From Spirochaetaceae bacterium (lineage in GTDB: Bacteria; Spirochaetota; Spirochaetia; Treponematales; Rectinemataceae), in contig JANXYQ010000062.1 in assembly GCA_025355995.1 (NCBI GenBank), positions 1-35,951 on the forward strand: a DNA stretch of 35,951 bases. Reading direction: 5' to 3'. How positions within the stretch are numbered: the stretch's first letter is position 1; each line of letters begins with the position of its first letter. Shown piece by piece: positions 25,184 through 31,863 of this stretch. The translations under genes were made by a program, and so were the position numbers. The notes beneath the pieces were generated by a model. That model was given only the letters and a program-made list of their open reading frames with translations, was not told the origin of the DNA and did not search any database.

Positions 25184-25195
25184 CAACTTAAGTTG
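25184..25195. promoter_or_regulatory. Upstream activator site 2 (perfect palindrome)
   Basis: CAACTTAAGTTG is a perfect 12-bp palindrome preceded by TT, as in site 1. It overlaps the last codons and the TAA stop of the NtrC-like gene, so the coding end and the control site share bases. It lies about 124 bp upstream of the sigma-54 -24 element. Confidence 0.65.
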
Positions 25196-26606
25196 CGTCG
25201 TTCATCTTGCGGGATTTGAGCCGCTTGCTGACCGCCTGGGGCGAGACTCCGAGGAGCCTGGCGGCGACGCTCTGGCTTCCTCCCGCCCTTTTCAAGGCCT
25301 CGTCGAACAGGAGCTCGGTCAGCTCGCTCGCCGAGGGCAGGGGGTTGGGAAACACGAGGGCGGGGCCTGGAGACTGGCCGGAGGCGGGATTCTTCCCTCC
25401 GGAGGCGGCGTCTCCTATCGCTTCGATGAAGGTCGAGAGCGGCAGGGAGCCCGAGCGTTCGGCGTTTACCGCCTCGAAGACCATCGCCTGCAGCTCGCGG
25501 ACGTTGCCCGGGAAGCCGTAGGCCCTGAGCAGGGGGTAGAGCTCGCTCGGGGCGGTCGGGGGCCTCTTGCCCAGCTCGGCGGCCGCGGCCGCGATGAAGC
25601 GCTCCACGAGCAGGGGAAGGTCGCCGAGGCGCTCGCGCAGCGGGGGAATGCGGATCCTATGGCCTCGCAGGCGGTAGTAGAGGTCCCGGCGGAAGTGCGA
25701 GGCGCCTACGACGGCGTCGAGGTCGCGGTTGGTCGCGACGATGAATCGGGCCCGTCCGCGGCGCATGAGGTCGGAGCCGAGGGGGAAGTACTCGCCAGTT
25801 TCGATGACCCGCAGGAGCTTGAGCTGGGAGGCCGGGCTCAGGTCCCCGATCTCGTCGAGGAAGAGCGTCCCGTCCCTCGCCTTGTCTATGAGCCCCTCGA
25901 GGTCCGAGTCGGCGCTCGTGTAGGCGCCCTTGCGGTGGCCGAAGAGTAGGTCGGCGAAGAGGGCGTCGTCGAGGCCCGCGGCGTTGACCGCGATGAGCTC
26001 TCCCTTCCGGCCGGAGAGGTCGTGGACCGCCCTCGAGAAGAGCTCCTTGCCGACCCCCGTCTCGCCGGTGACCAGGACCGGGTGGGAGCTCTTCGCGATG
26101 GCCTCGGCGTAGGCCATGACCTGGAGCATCCGCGGGTCGGCGGTCGCGATGGACGCGAAGGCGGGGTTCCTCGGCGCCTGGCCCGAGAGGAGCCGCTCCT
26201 TGATCGCCTCGTTCTCGCGCAGGAGTTCCTGGTGCTCGATGATCCGTCGGGCGGTGGCGACGAGGCGCTCGCGCTCGACCGGCTTGACGAGATAGTCCGC
26301 GGCGCCCGCGCGCATGCACTCGACCGCCTTCTCGACGTCGCGGTTGCCGGTGATCACGACGACCGAGGCGCCGGGCTGCTCCTCGCGGATGCGCGCGAGC
26401 AGCTCCTCCCCCGACATCCCCGGCATGGTGAGGTCGAGGAGGACGAGGCCGACGTCGTGCGTGGCGAGCTGCTCCATGGCCTCTATGGGCTCGGCGGCCG
26501 TCGCGACGTTCGCGATGCCCGCGGATTTCAGGGCGGCGACGACGCTCTCCCGCACGTAGTCCTCGTCGTCGACGATGAGGACGCAGAAGCCCGGGGCCGC
26601 GCTCAC
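25188..26606 (-). CDS. NtrC-family sigma-54-dependent response regulator
   Basis: 472 aa. It starts at the GTG at 26606, which overlaps the kinase stop (GTGA) and has a GAGGG site. The receiver domain (about 5-120) has the phospho-acceptor D58 in LVLLDLTMPG and K108. The AAA+ domain (about 150-385) has Walker A GETGVGKE (181-188), Walker B TLFLDEIG (247-254) and a GAFTGA loop written GAYTSA (227-232). A Fis-type helix-turn-helix ends the protein (AGGSQSVAARLLGVSPQAVSKRLKSRK). It should contact sigma-54 polymerase from a distance. Its likely target is the sigma-54 promoter at 25051-25068 just downstream, through the two CAAC-N4-GTTG palindromes. Confidence 0.93.
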   Translation of the reverse strand: MSAAPGFCVLIVDDEDYVRESVVAALKSAGIANVATAAEPIEAMEQLATHDVGLVLLDLTMPGMSGEELLARIREEQPGASVVVITGNRDVEKAVECMRAGAADYLVKPVERERLVATARRIIEHQELLRENEAIKERLLSGQAPRNPAFASIATADPRMLQVMAYAEAIAKSSHPVLVTGETGVGKELFSRAVHDLSGRKGELIAVNAAGLDDALFADLLFGHRKGAYTSADSDLEGLIDKARDGTLFLDEIGDLSPASQLKLLRVIETGEYFPLGSDLMRRGRARFIVATNRDLDAVVGASHFRRDLYYRLRGHRIRIPPLRERLGDLPLLVERFIAAAAAELGKRPPTAPSELYPLLRAYGFPGNVRELQAMVFEAVNAERSGSLPLSTFIEAIGDAASGGKNPASGQSPGPALVFPNPLPSASELTELLFDEALKRAGGSQSVAARLLGVSPQAVSKRLKSRKMNDAT

Positions 26607-28201
26607 GGGACCCTCGCGCCGGTAGGCGCGGCGCCAGTAGGCGCGGCGCCGGCGAGCCCGGCGCGCGAGCTCGGGGCGCGCGTGTTCAGCGTCACGGAGG
26701 CGATCGTGCCCGCGCCGGGCTCCGAGGAATAGTCCAGGCGGCCGCCGTACTCCGCTACTATGGACTCGGAGATGGATACACCGAGGCCGACGCCGCCGAT
26801 ATCGTGCTTGGTGGTGAAGAAGGGATCCTTGATCCGCTCGAGGAGCTCGCTCGTCATCCCGCGCCCGCCGTCGGCGACGACGAGGCGGACTATCCCCGCC
26901 TCGAAGTCGTAGGAGGTCGATATCCGGATGGACTGTTCGGGATCGGTCAGGGCCTGGCAGGCGTTCTGGATGAGGTTGACCGTCACCTGCTCGAGGCGCT
27001 GGAAATGCGCGTGGACCGGCGGCATGCCCTCCTCCAGGTCGATGACGATGTGGCGGGTCGCCTTCTTTATGTAGTTCGAGAGCAGGGTGAGGGCGGCCTT
27101 GACGACGAGGTTGATCGAGACCTCTTCGGTCTCGGGCCGCGACTCGCCGCGGGCGTAGTCCTTGAGGCCGCGCACGATGCTGTCGATGTCCCTGGACGCG
27201 GCGGCGATGCCCGAGAGCAGCCGGGGCGCCTCCGCCCTGGCTTCCTGCCATTCCATCCCTCCGATCAGGTCGCCTTCCCTGCCCTCGAGGACGCGGTCGA
27301 GCAGGGGCGTGACGGAGGCCCAGGCCTCGGCGAGGATGTCGGCGTTGAGCGCTATCGAATGGTTCGGGTTGTTGATCTCGTGGGCGACCCCCGCGACGAG
27401 CTCGCCGAGGGACGCGAGCTTCTCGGTCTGGATGAGCTTGGCCCGCTGGGAGCGCTCCCTCTCCTCGGCCAGGACCCTGTCCGTGACGTCGAGGAAGGTG
27501 GCCATTATCATGTCGCCCGAGGCGGCGCCGACTTCCTTGCCGAAGGCCTCGAAATAGCTGCCCTCGCCCCCGCCCATGCGGAAGGGGCCGGCCCGGCTCG
27601 AGTCGCCGCGGAGCAGGGGTCCGAGCACGGGCGCCGCCTCCGGGGGAAGGGCGCGGAGCCATTCGTCCAGCATCATCCCCTGCGAGAGCCGGGGCGGGAC
27701 GCCGAAGAGGGAGCCCGCGGTGGCGTTGCAATAGACGATCGAGTCCTCGCGGGCGATGACGATGCCGAGCGGGGACTCCTCGGCGAGCGCGCTGAATTTC
27801 TCCGCGTTCTCGCGCCGGGCTCGCTCCGCGCGGCGCCTCGCGGTGAGGTCCACCGCGGTCCGGAGGATGGCGCCGCGGCCGTCGGGGAGCCGCCCGAGCG
27901 ACGCGGAGCTGAAGTCCCAGGTCAGGACGCTGCCGTCCCTCGTGCGGACCAGCCTCTCGCCCTCGCTCGACAGGGAGAGCTCCGGGGCCCCGAAGGCCCG
28001 GCGCTCCCACTCGGCGAGGGTGGGTATCGAGTCCAGCGAGTAGCCCGTAAGCCGGGCCCACTCGCGGTTGACGAGATCGACCCTGCCCTCGTCGTCGTGG
28101 ATCATGATGGGATAGGGCAGGAGGTCCAGTATCGCGCGGAGGCGCTCCTCGCTCGCAACTAGGCTCGCGCGCGGCTGTTCCTCGGCCCCCTCGTGATGCA
28201 T
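26603..28201 (-). CDS. Soluble two-PAS sensor histidine kinase (NtrB-like)
   Basis: 532 aa with no membrane segment, so it senses a cytoplasmic signal. There are two PAS domains (about 18-125 and 133-245), then a HisKA dimerisation helix with the phospho-acceptor H274 in GVAHEINNPNHS, and an HATPase_c domain (N-box NLIQNACQAL, G1 ADGGRGM, FFTTK, G2 GGVGLGVS). The C-terminus ends in a low-complexity APTGA repeat. It phosphorylates the NtrC-like regulator, whose GTG overlaps its stop. The ATG at 28201 has no Shine-Dalgarno sequence. An extended -10 element (TGATACAAT) ends 6 bases upstream, which points to a leaderless mRNA. It is divergent from the nadD-like gene. Confidence 0.92.
   Translation of the reverse strand: MHHEGAEEQPRASLVASEERLRAILDLLPYPIMIHDDEGRVDLVNREWARLTGYSLDSIPTLAEWERRAFGAPELSLSSEGERLVRTRDGSVLTWDFSSASLGRLPDGRGAILRTAVDLTARRRAERARRENAEKFSALAEESPLGIVIAREDSIVYCNATAGSLFGVPPRLSQGMMLDEWLRALPPEAAPVLGPLLRGDSSRAGPFRMGGGEGSYFEAFGKEVGAASGDMIMATFLDVTDRVLAEERERSQRAKLIQTEKLASLGELVAGVAHEINNPNHSIALNADILAEAWASVTPLLDRVLEGREGDLIGGMEWQEARAEAPRLLSGIAAASRDIDSIVRGLKDYARGESRPETEEVSINLVVKAALTLLSNYIKKATRHIVIDLEEGMPPVHAHFQRLEQVTVNLIQNACQALTDPEQSIRISTSYDFEAGIVRLVVADGGRGMTSELLERIKDPFFTTKHDIGGVGLGVSISESIVAEYGGRLDYSSEPGAGTIASVTLNTRAPSSRAGLAGAAPTGAAPTGARVP
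26616..26656. repeat. 15-bp tandem repeat in the kinase 3' end
   Basis: GCGCCGGTAGGCGCG and GCGCCAGTAGGCGCG follow one another (26616-26645), then a partial third copy. In the kinase frame it encodes repeated Ala-Pro-Thr-Gly-Ala. The unit is a multiple of three, so changes in copy number would keep the frame. Confidence 0.7.
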
Positions 28202-28207
28202 TGGGAT

Positions 28208-28216
28208 ATTGTATCA
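28208..28216 (-). promoter_or_regulatory. Extended -10 promoter of the histidine kinase gene
   Basis: On the minus strand TGA-TACAAT is an extended -10 element (TG, one base, then a five-of-six hexamer). The gap to the ATG is exactly 6 bases and no ribosome site fits. The -35 region (TATTCC) is poor, as is normal for extended -10 promoters. Confidence 0.55.
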
Positions 28217-28240
28217 GAGGCGGGCCGGGCGGAATACTCC

Positions 28241-28268
28241 TTGCCCGATCGCGCTTAAGGTCTATACT
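28241..28268 (+). promoter_or_regulatory. Promoter of the nadD-like gene (leaderless)
   Basis: TTGCCC (28241-28246), a 16-bp spacer and TATACT (28263-28268, five of six), then 6 bases and the ATG at 28275. It is back to back with the kinase promoter inside a 73-bp divergent gap. Confidence 0.6.
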
Positions 28269-28274
28269 GGGCCG

Positions 28275-29234
28275 ATGGGCGCCGTCTTCCCAGAAGGGCA
28301 AAGTCTCGCCTCCCCTGCGGTCCGCAAAGTAGCCCGCCGCCTGGGCCGCGTCTTCGACTCCCTGGGAAGCCTGCCCTACCTGGGCGAGGGGGACCTTCGG
28401 GACTTCTACTACTTCCGCTCCCTCTTCGAGCACAGCCTTGCGCGCATCGACCGGAAGGTCCAGGGCGGGCGCCTCTCCCCCCTCGACCTCCGCGGCTTCC
28501 CCCAGGAGCTCCGCTATCCCGGCCTCTCCGCCCGCGTGGGCGTCTTCATCGGCTCCTTCGATCCCTTCCAGATGACCCACCTGGCCATGGCCCTGCGCTT
28601 CCTGGCCTCGGACGCGAGCGAGGCCGACGCCCTCTTCGTCGTGCCCGAGGGCTCGCTCGACCGCAGGAAGCCGCTCAAGACCGACTACCGCTTCCGCTAC
28701 GAGATACTCAAGCGCCAGGTGTCGGGCGTGCTCGATCCCCTCGTCATGCCGCTGGACATAGGCGATGGCGCGGACACCATCGAGATAGTCAGGCGGCTCA
28801 TAGGGCTCCACCCGGGGGCGTCCCTGCGCCTCACCCACCTCATCGGATCCGACGTCCTGCCGATGGCGGCGGCCTTGCTGCCCGACGACCTGGAGGCTTG
28901 GGGCGAGGCCGCGAGGGCTCATCGCGTCGACCTCGACTTCTCGATCCACGTCGCGAGGCGCGATAGGCGGAGCCTCCTGCGGCCCCTGGCCCAGGCGGTG
29001 AGGGGGCTGGGGGTCAGGATGGTCATGGACAGATCGGTGATCGGCACGCCTTCGAGCTCGGCCTTCCGCTCGGACGGCGCGATCACTCTCGTGCTCCCCA
29101 CCGAGGCCGTGCTCTCGCGGCTCGAGCTCCTCTTCCGCTACGGCATGTACCGGGCCTGGAGCCGCGCCGAGGGCGGAGCCCCCGCGCCCGAGCCCCTAGC
29201 CGGTTTCCTCGATAGGCCGGAATACGAGATCTAG
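28275..29234 (+). CDS. NadD-like nucleotidyltransferase
   Basis: 319 aa. Residues 86-270 form an HxGH-superfamily nucleotidyltransferase domain: IGSFDPFQMTHL (92-103), VVPEGS (122-127), LIGSD (189-193) and SSSAFRS (260-266), which matches the ISSTxxR phosphate-binding motif. This suggests nicotinate- or nicotinamide-mononucleotide adenylyltransferase. The first histidine of HxGH is glutamine and the glycine is threonine (QMTH), so activity or substrate may differ. A helical region of about 85 residues precedes the domain and a 50-residue tail follows; both are extra compared with a plain NadD. I chose ATG 28275 over in-frame sequence back to 28209 because the promoter covers that part. Confidence 0.75.
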   Translation: MGAVFPEGQSLASPAVRKVARRLGRVFDSLGSLPYLGEGDLRDFYYFRSLFEHSLARIDRKVQGGRLSPLDLRGFPQELRYPGLSARVGVFIGSFDPFQMTHLAMALRFLASDASEADALFVVPEGSLDRRKPLKTDYRFRYEILKRQVSGVLDPLVMPLDIGDGADTIEIVRRLIGLHPGASLRLTHLIGSDVLPMAAALLPDDLEAWGEAARAHRVDLDFSIHVARRDRRSLLRPLAQAVRGLGVRMVMDRSVIGTPSSSAFRSDGAITLVLPTEAVLSRLELLFRYGMYRAWSRAEGGAPAPEPLAGFLDRPEYEI

Positions 29235-29243
29235 GCGGGCAGG

Positions 29244-29272
29244 TTTACCAATTCCGGCCCATGGGTTATGGT
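29244..29272 (+). promoter_or_regulatory. Promoter of adk
   Basis: TTTACC (29244-29249), a 17-bp spacer and TATGGT (29267-29272). Transcription should start near 29279, leaving a short leader that still holds the AGGAG ribosome site before the ATG at 29292. Confidence 0.55.
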
Positions 29273-29291
29273 AGGGGCAGGAGACCCAAGC

Positions 29292-29921
29292 ATGAAACTT
29301 ATGTTTTTAGGACCCCCCGGCGCCGGCAAGGGCACTATCGCCGACCTCGCCGTAGAGAAGCTCGGACTGCCCCATATCTCCACCGGCGACCTGTTTCGCG
29401 CGGCCGTCAAGAACGGCACGCCCCTCGGCCTCAAGGTCAAGGACATCATGGCCTCGGGCGGCCTTGTGCCCGACGAGCTCACTATCGCCCTCGTCGAGGA
29501 GCGCCTGGCCCAGAAGGACGTCTCCAAGGGCTGGATCCTCGACGGCTTCCCCCGCACCATCCCCCAGGCCGAGGCCCTCGAGAAGATCGCGCCGGTCGAC
29601 TCGGTGGTGAATTTCGAGGTCGCCGACGAAATCGTCGTGGGCCGCCTCTCGGGCCGCCGGGTCTGCAGGACCTGCGGCAAGATCTACCACGAGAAGAACA
29701 TGCCCCCCAAGAAGGCGGGCGTCTGCGACGTCGACGGCGGCGAGCTCTATACCCGCGACGACGACAAGGAAGCCGCGATCAAGGTGAGGCTCGAGACTTA
29801 CCGGAAATCGACCGAGCCCCTCATCGCCTGGTACGGCAAGAAGGGCAAGCTCCTCACGATCGACGGCGTGGGAGCCCCCGCCGACGTCCTCGTCCGCTTC
29901 GAGAAGGCGATCAAGAAATAA
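29292..29921 (+). CDS. adk: Adenylate kinase
   Basis: 209 aa, normal for the long, zinc-type bacterial enzyme that interconverts 2 ADP and ATP plus AMP. The P-loop is GPPGAGKG (7-14), the AMP site includes STGDLFR (30-36) and DGFPRT (84-89), and the LID domain has a zinc site C125, C128, C145 and D148 (Cys3-Asp form). The start at 29292 has AGGAG upstream; the in-frame ATG at 29268 lies inside the -10 element and is rejected. It follows the nadD-like gene by 57 bp with its own promoter. Confidence 0.97.
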   Translation: MKLMFLGPPGAGKGTIADLAVEKLGLPHISTGDLFRAAVKNGTPLGLKVKDIMASGGLVPDELTIALVEERLAQKDVSKGWILDGFPRTIPQAEALEKIAPVDSVVNFEVADEIVVGRLSGRRVCRTCGKIYHEKNMPPKKAGVCDVDGGELYTRDDDKEAAIKVRLETYRKSTEPLIAWYGKKGKLLTIDGVGAPADVLVRFEKAIKK

Positions 29922-29953
29922 TAGCCGCGTCGAAACTTGTCGGTGAACGGGCC

Positions 29954-29977
29954 TCCTGAAAGCGTAAACTTCCAGGA
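29954..29977. terminator. Hairpin between adk and the convergent small-gene operon
   Basis: TCCTGAAAG (29954-29962) and CTTCCAGGA (29969-29977) pair with one mismatch around a 6-base loop. The hairpin sits between two convergent genes (stops at 29921 and 29985) and could end transcription from both sides, but neither side has a clear T-run. Confidence 0.35.
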
Positions 29978-29984
29978 AGTCTGT

Positions 29985-30164
29985 TCATTTCGACAGTCGC
30001 CGTTTTCGTCCCCGTCGTCGCGGCGCTTCGGTCCAGGCTCCACCCATGGGCCACACGGGAATGGAGCGGGGGAAGTCGCCGGGTATCGCGTAGGGAAGGA
30101 AGGCGAAGGCAGCCGTCAGCTTCTCGTCCCGATCGCGGCCCTCGAAATCTTCGCCGCGGCTCAT
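29985..30164 (-). CDS. Small ORF, 59 aa, third in the DUF3795 operon
   Basis: The ATG at 30164 overlaps the stop of the 48-aa gene (ATGA), and an AGGGGA site lies 6 bases upstream, so it is set up for coupled translation. The peptide starts MSRGEDFEGRDRDEK, has a central stretch FAFLPYAIPGDFPRSIPVWPMGG and ends in an Arg/Lys-rich tail. No family is recognised and there is no cysteine. The ordered arrangement argues that it is real, but 59 codons in GC-rich DNA can stay open by chance. Confidence 0.45.
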   Translation of the reverse strand: MSRGEDFEGRDRDEKLTAAFAFLPYAIPGDFPRSIPVWPMGGAWTEAPRRRGRKRRLSK

Positions 30165-30307
30165 CGCTTCCCCTCTCGTCGCACCGCGGCCTCGGCCTTC
30201 GGATCCCGCCTCGATGGCCTCTCGTCGGGAGCGGCTTTCGTTTTCCCTTTGCTATCCCGCGCCTTCCGCATCCTCTCGTTCAGCTCCGCGATCGAGTAGC
30301 TCTTCAT
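30161..30307 (-). CDS. Small highly charged protein, 48 aa, second in the DUF3795 operon
   Basis: The ATG at 30307 overlaps the DUF3795 stop (ATGA) and has a strong GAGGAGG ribosome site. The peptide begins MKSYSIAELNERMRKARDS and is otherwise rich in K, R, E, D and P, so it is probably disordered after a short helix. No family is recognised. The overlap and ribosome site make it a likely real gene that simple ORF length filters would miss. Confidence 0.6.
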   Translation of the reverse strand: MKSYSIAELNERMRKARDSKGKTKAAPDERPSRRDPKAEAAVRREGKR

Positions 30308-30645
30308 CGCCGAGCCTCCTCGAGGTTCTTCTTCGCCTCGGGGGCGTGGACGAGGAAGGCCGCGAGCTGCTCGCAGTTGCCGTACTCCGGACAGGCGGCG
30401 CAATTCACTTCGCCCTTGCTCATCGCGCAGAGCCTGATGCCGCATTCGGCGCAATGGCCGATCTGGACGCCGTCCTTCGCGAAGCAGCCGTGGCAGTTGA
30501 TCATATCGCTCGTGCCGACGAAGCCGAAGGCCTTGGACCATTCTCCGAGCGTTTTGACGCGGAGGGCCCCGTCATCGGTCTTGGCGGCGACATAGGCGGG
30601 GCATTTCTCGCAATCCAAGCCGCAGGCAGCAATTAGCTCGACCAT
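30304..30645 (-). CDS. DUF3795 cysteine-rich protein
   Basis: 113 aa with about ten cysteines in DUF3795-type spacing: AACGLDCEKCPAY near 7-19, INCHGCF near 49-55, HCAECGIRLCA near 64-74 and NCAACPEYGNCEQL near 80-93. The pattern suggests zinc or Fe-S binding; the function of the family is unknown. The ATG at 30645 has a GGAGG site. It is followed by two tiny ORFs, each overlapping the previous stop by 4 bases. Confidence 0.85.
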   Translation of the reverse strand: MVELIAACGLDCEKCPAYVAAKTDDGALRVKTLGEWSKAFGFVGTSDMINCHGCFAKDGVQIGHCAECGIRLCAMSKGEVNCAACPEYGNCEQLAAFLVHAPEAKKNLEEARR

Positions 30646-30726
30646 AGTTAGCCTCCATTCATGGTTGGTTGGGACTCGTTCTCGAATCCATGGAGGCAGG
30701 GTACATCCGTATAGTGTCAGAACACG

Positions 30727-31752
30727 TCAGGGTTGGGCCGCCAGCAACACGATTTTTCCCTCTATCCCGCCCGCCTCGAGCATCGCGATCCCGCGGCTCG
30801 CCTCGAGCAGGGGGAGGCGGGCAGCTATCCTCGGCCTGATCTCGCCGCGGGCGAGCAGGGCGAATAGCTTGGCCAGGTCCTCGCGGAAGGGGCGGGGGTC
30901 CATTTTATAGAGCCCCGTGATCCCATAGAAAACCCCGCGGCGGCCCCTGAGGGCGGCGCCCGCGAGGACGGACCAGAGGGTCAGTATGCTCAGGGCCGCG
31001 CTGATCTTCCCGTCCGCGGCGGTGCCCATCCATCCGTAGCCCACGACTGTCCCGCCGCGCCGCGTCGCGCGGACGCATTGGGCTGAGCACGCGCCGCCTA
31101 TCGCGTCGAAGGCCGCGTCGACTCCTCCGGGCGCGATCTCCCTCGCGAGGAGGTCGAGGGGAGCCCTCCGAGACGGTATCCAGGTAGCGTCATAGGATTC
31201 TACGAACCCTCGCCTGGAGGCGGAGGCGGCGGCGATGACGCGGACGCCGCGCAGGCGCAGGAGCTCGAGTAGGGCGGTCCCAACGCCGCCGTTCGCCCCA
31301 GTCACGAGGGCCAGCTGCCCGGCCTCGATCTTCGCGACCCGCTCGATCATCTGGTACGCGGTCGCGTAGTTTAGGACGAGGGCGACAGCCTCGGCGTCCT
31401 CGAGGCCCGCGGGCACGGGGACGAGCTCCTCGGCACGCCTGACCAGTACCTCGCCGAAGCCCCCGTAGATCGAAAGGAGGGCGACTCGCCCGCCTACGAG
31501 GGAGGGGTCGACGCCGCCGCCGACTGCCTCGACCTCGCCGATCACGTCGTAGCCCGGCACGAAGGGGGGCCTCGGCGCGAAGGGATAGGAGCCGCGGCGC
31601 ATCGTGCCGACCTCGGTCGACCCCAGGCCGCAGGCGCGCACCCGGACGCGAGCCTCGCCCCTGCCCGGCTCCGGCAGGGGGAAATCCCTCGTCTCCAGCC
31701 TTTCGATGCCGCCCTTTCCCGTCAAGACCGTCGCGCGGAATGTCTTTTCCAT
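30727..31752 (-). CDS. MDR-superfamily (zinc-independent) NAD(P)H oxidoreductase
   Basis: 341 aa. It has the N-terminal GroES-like fold (LPEPGRGEARVRVRACGLGSTEVG near 26-49, PGYDVIGEVEAVG near 66-78) and a Rossmann domain (LVTGANGGVGTALLELLRLRG near 148-168). The catalytic and structural zinc cysteines of classical alcohol dehydrogenases are missing, so it belongs with the quinone oxidoreductase or enoyl-reductase-like members. The substrate is unknown. The ATG at 31752 has a strong GGAGG site. It is divergent from an AraC-type gene that probably regulates it. Confidence 0.85.
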   Translation of the reverse strand: MEKTFRATVLTGKGGIERLETRDFPLPEPGRGEARVRVRACGLGSTEVGTMRRGSYPFAPRPPFVPGYDVIGEVEAVGGGVDPSLVGGRVALLSIYGGFGEVLVRRAEELVPVPAGLEDAEAVALVLNYATAYQMIERVAKIEAGQLALVTGANGGVGTALLELLRLRGVRVIAAASASRRGFVESYDATWIPSRRAPLDLLAREIAPGGVDAAFDAIGGACSAQCVRATRRGGTVVGYGWMGTAADGKISAALSILTLWSVLAGAALRGRRGVFYGITGLYKMDPRPFREDLAKLFALLARGEIRPRIAARLPLLEASRGIAMLEAGGIEGKIVLLAAQP

Positions 31753-31805
31753 GATCGCCTCCTTTTCTAGCGTGAGGCAAAAATAGCCGCGCGCCGCGAT
31801 GCGGG

Positions 31806-31858
31806 GCTATGATCTTTCCCGCGGACTTAATGACTTATGGCGCGAATATGCTATGATC
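31806..31858. promoter_or_regulatory. Direct repeat GCTATGATC and -10 element before the AraC-type gene
   Basis: GCTATGATC occurs exactly at 31806-31814 and again at 31850-31858, 44 bp apart. The second copy contains TATGAT (31852-31857), a -10 element that ends 6 bases before the ATG at 31864. Between them GACTTA is repeated (31824-31829, 31832-31837). Such direct repeats are usual for AraC-type binding sites; the assignment is inferred. Confidence 0.45.
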
Positions 31859-31863
31859 GCCAC

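Noticed and set aside
26607-28949. Extension of the NtrC-like gene through the kinase and the nadD-like gene
   Set aside because: The upstream part is an arginine/proline-rich shadow of the kinase; the GTG at 26606 overlaps the kinase stop and has a ribosome site.
29937-30299. Plus-strand frame of 120 codons after adk
   Set aside because: Serine/arginine-rich shadow of the minus-strand DUF3795 operon without a ribosome site or domain.
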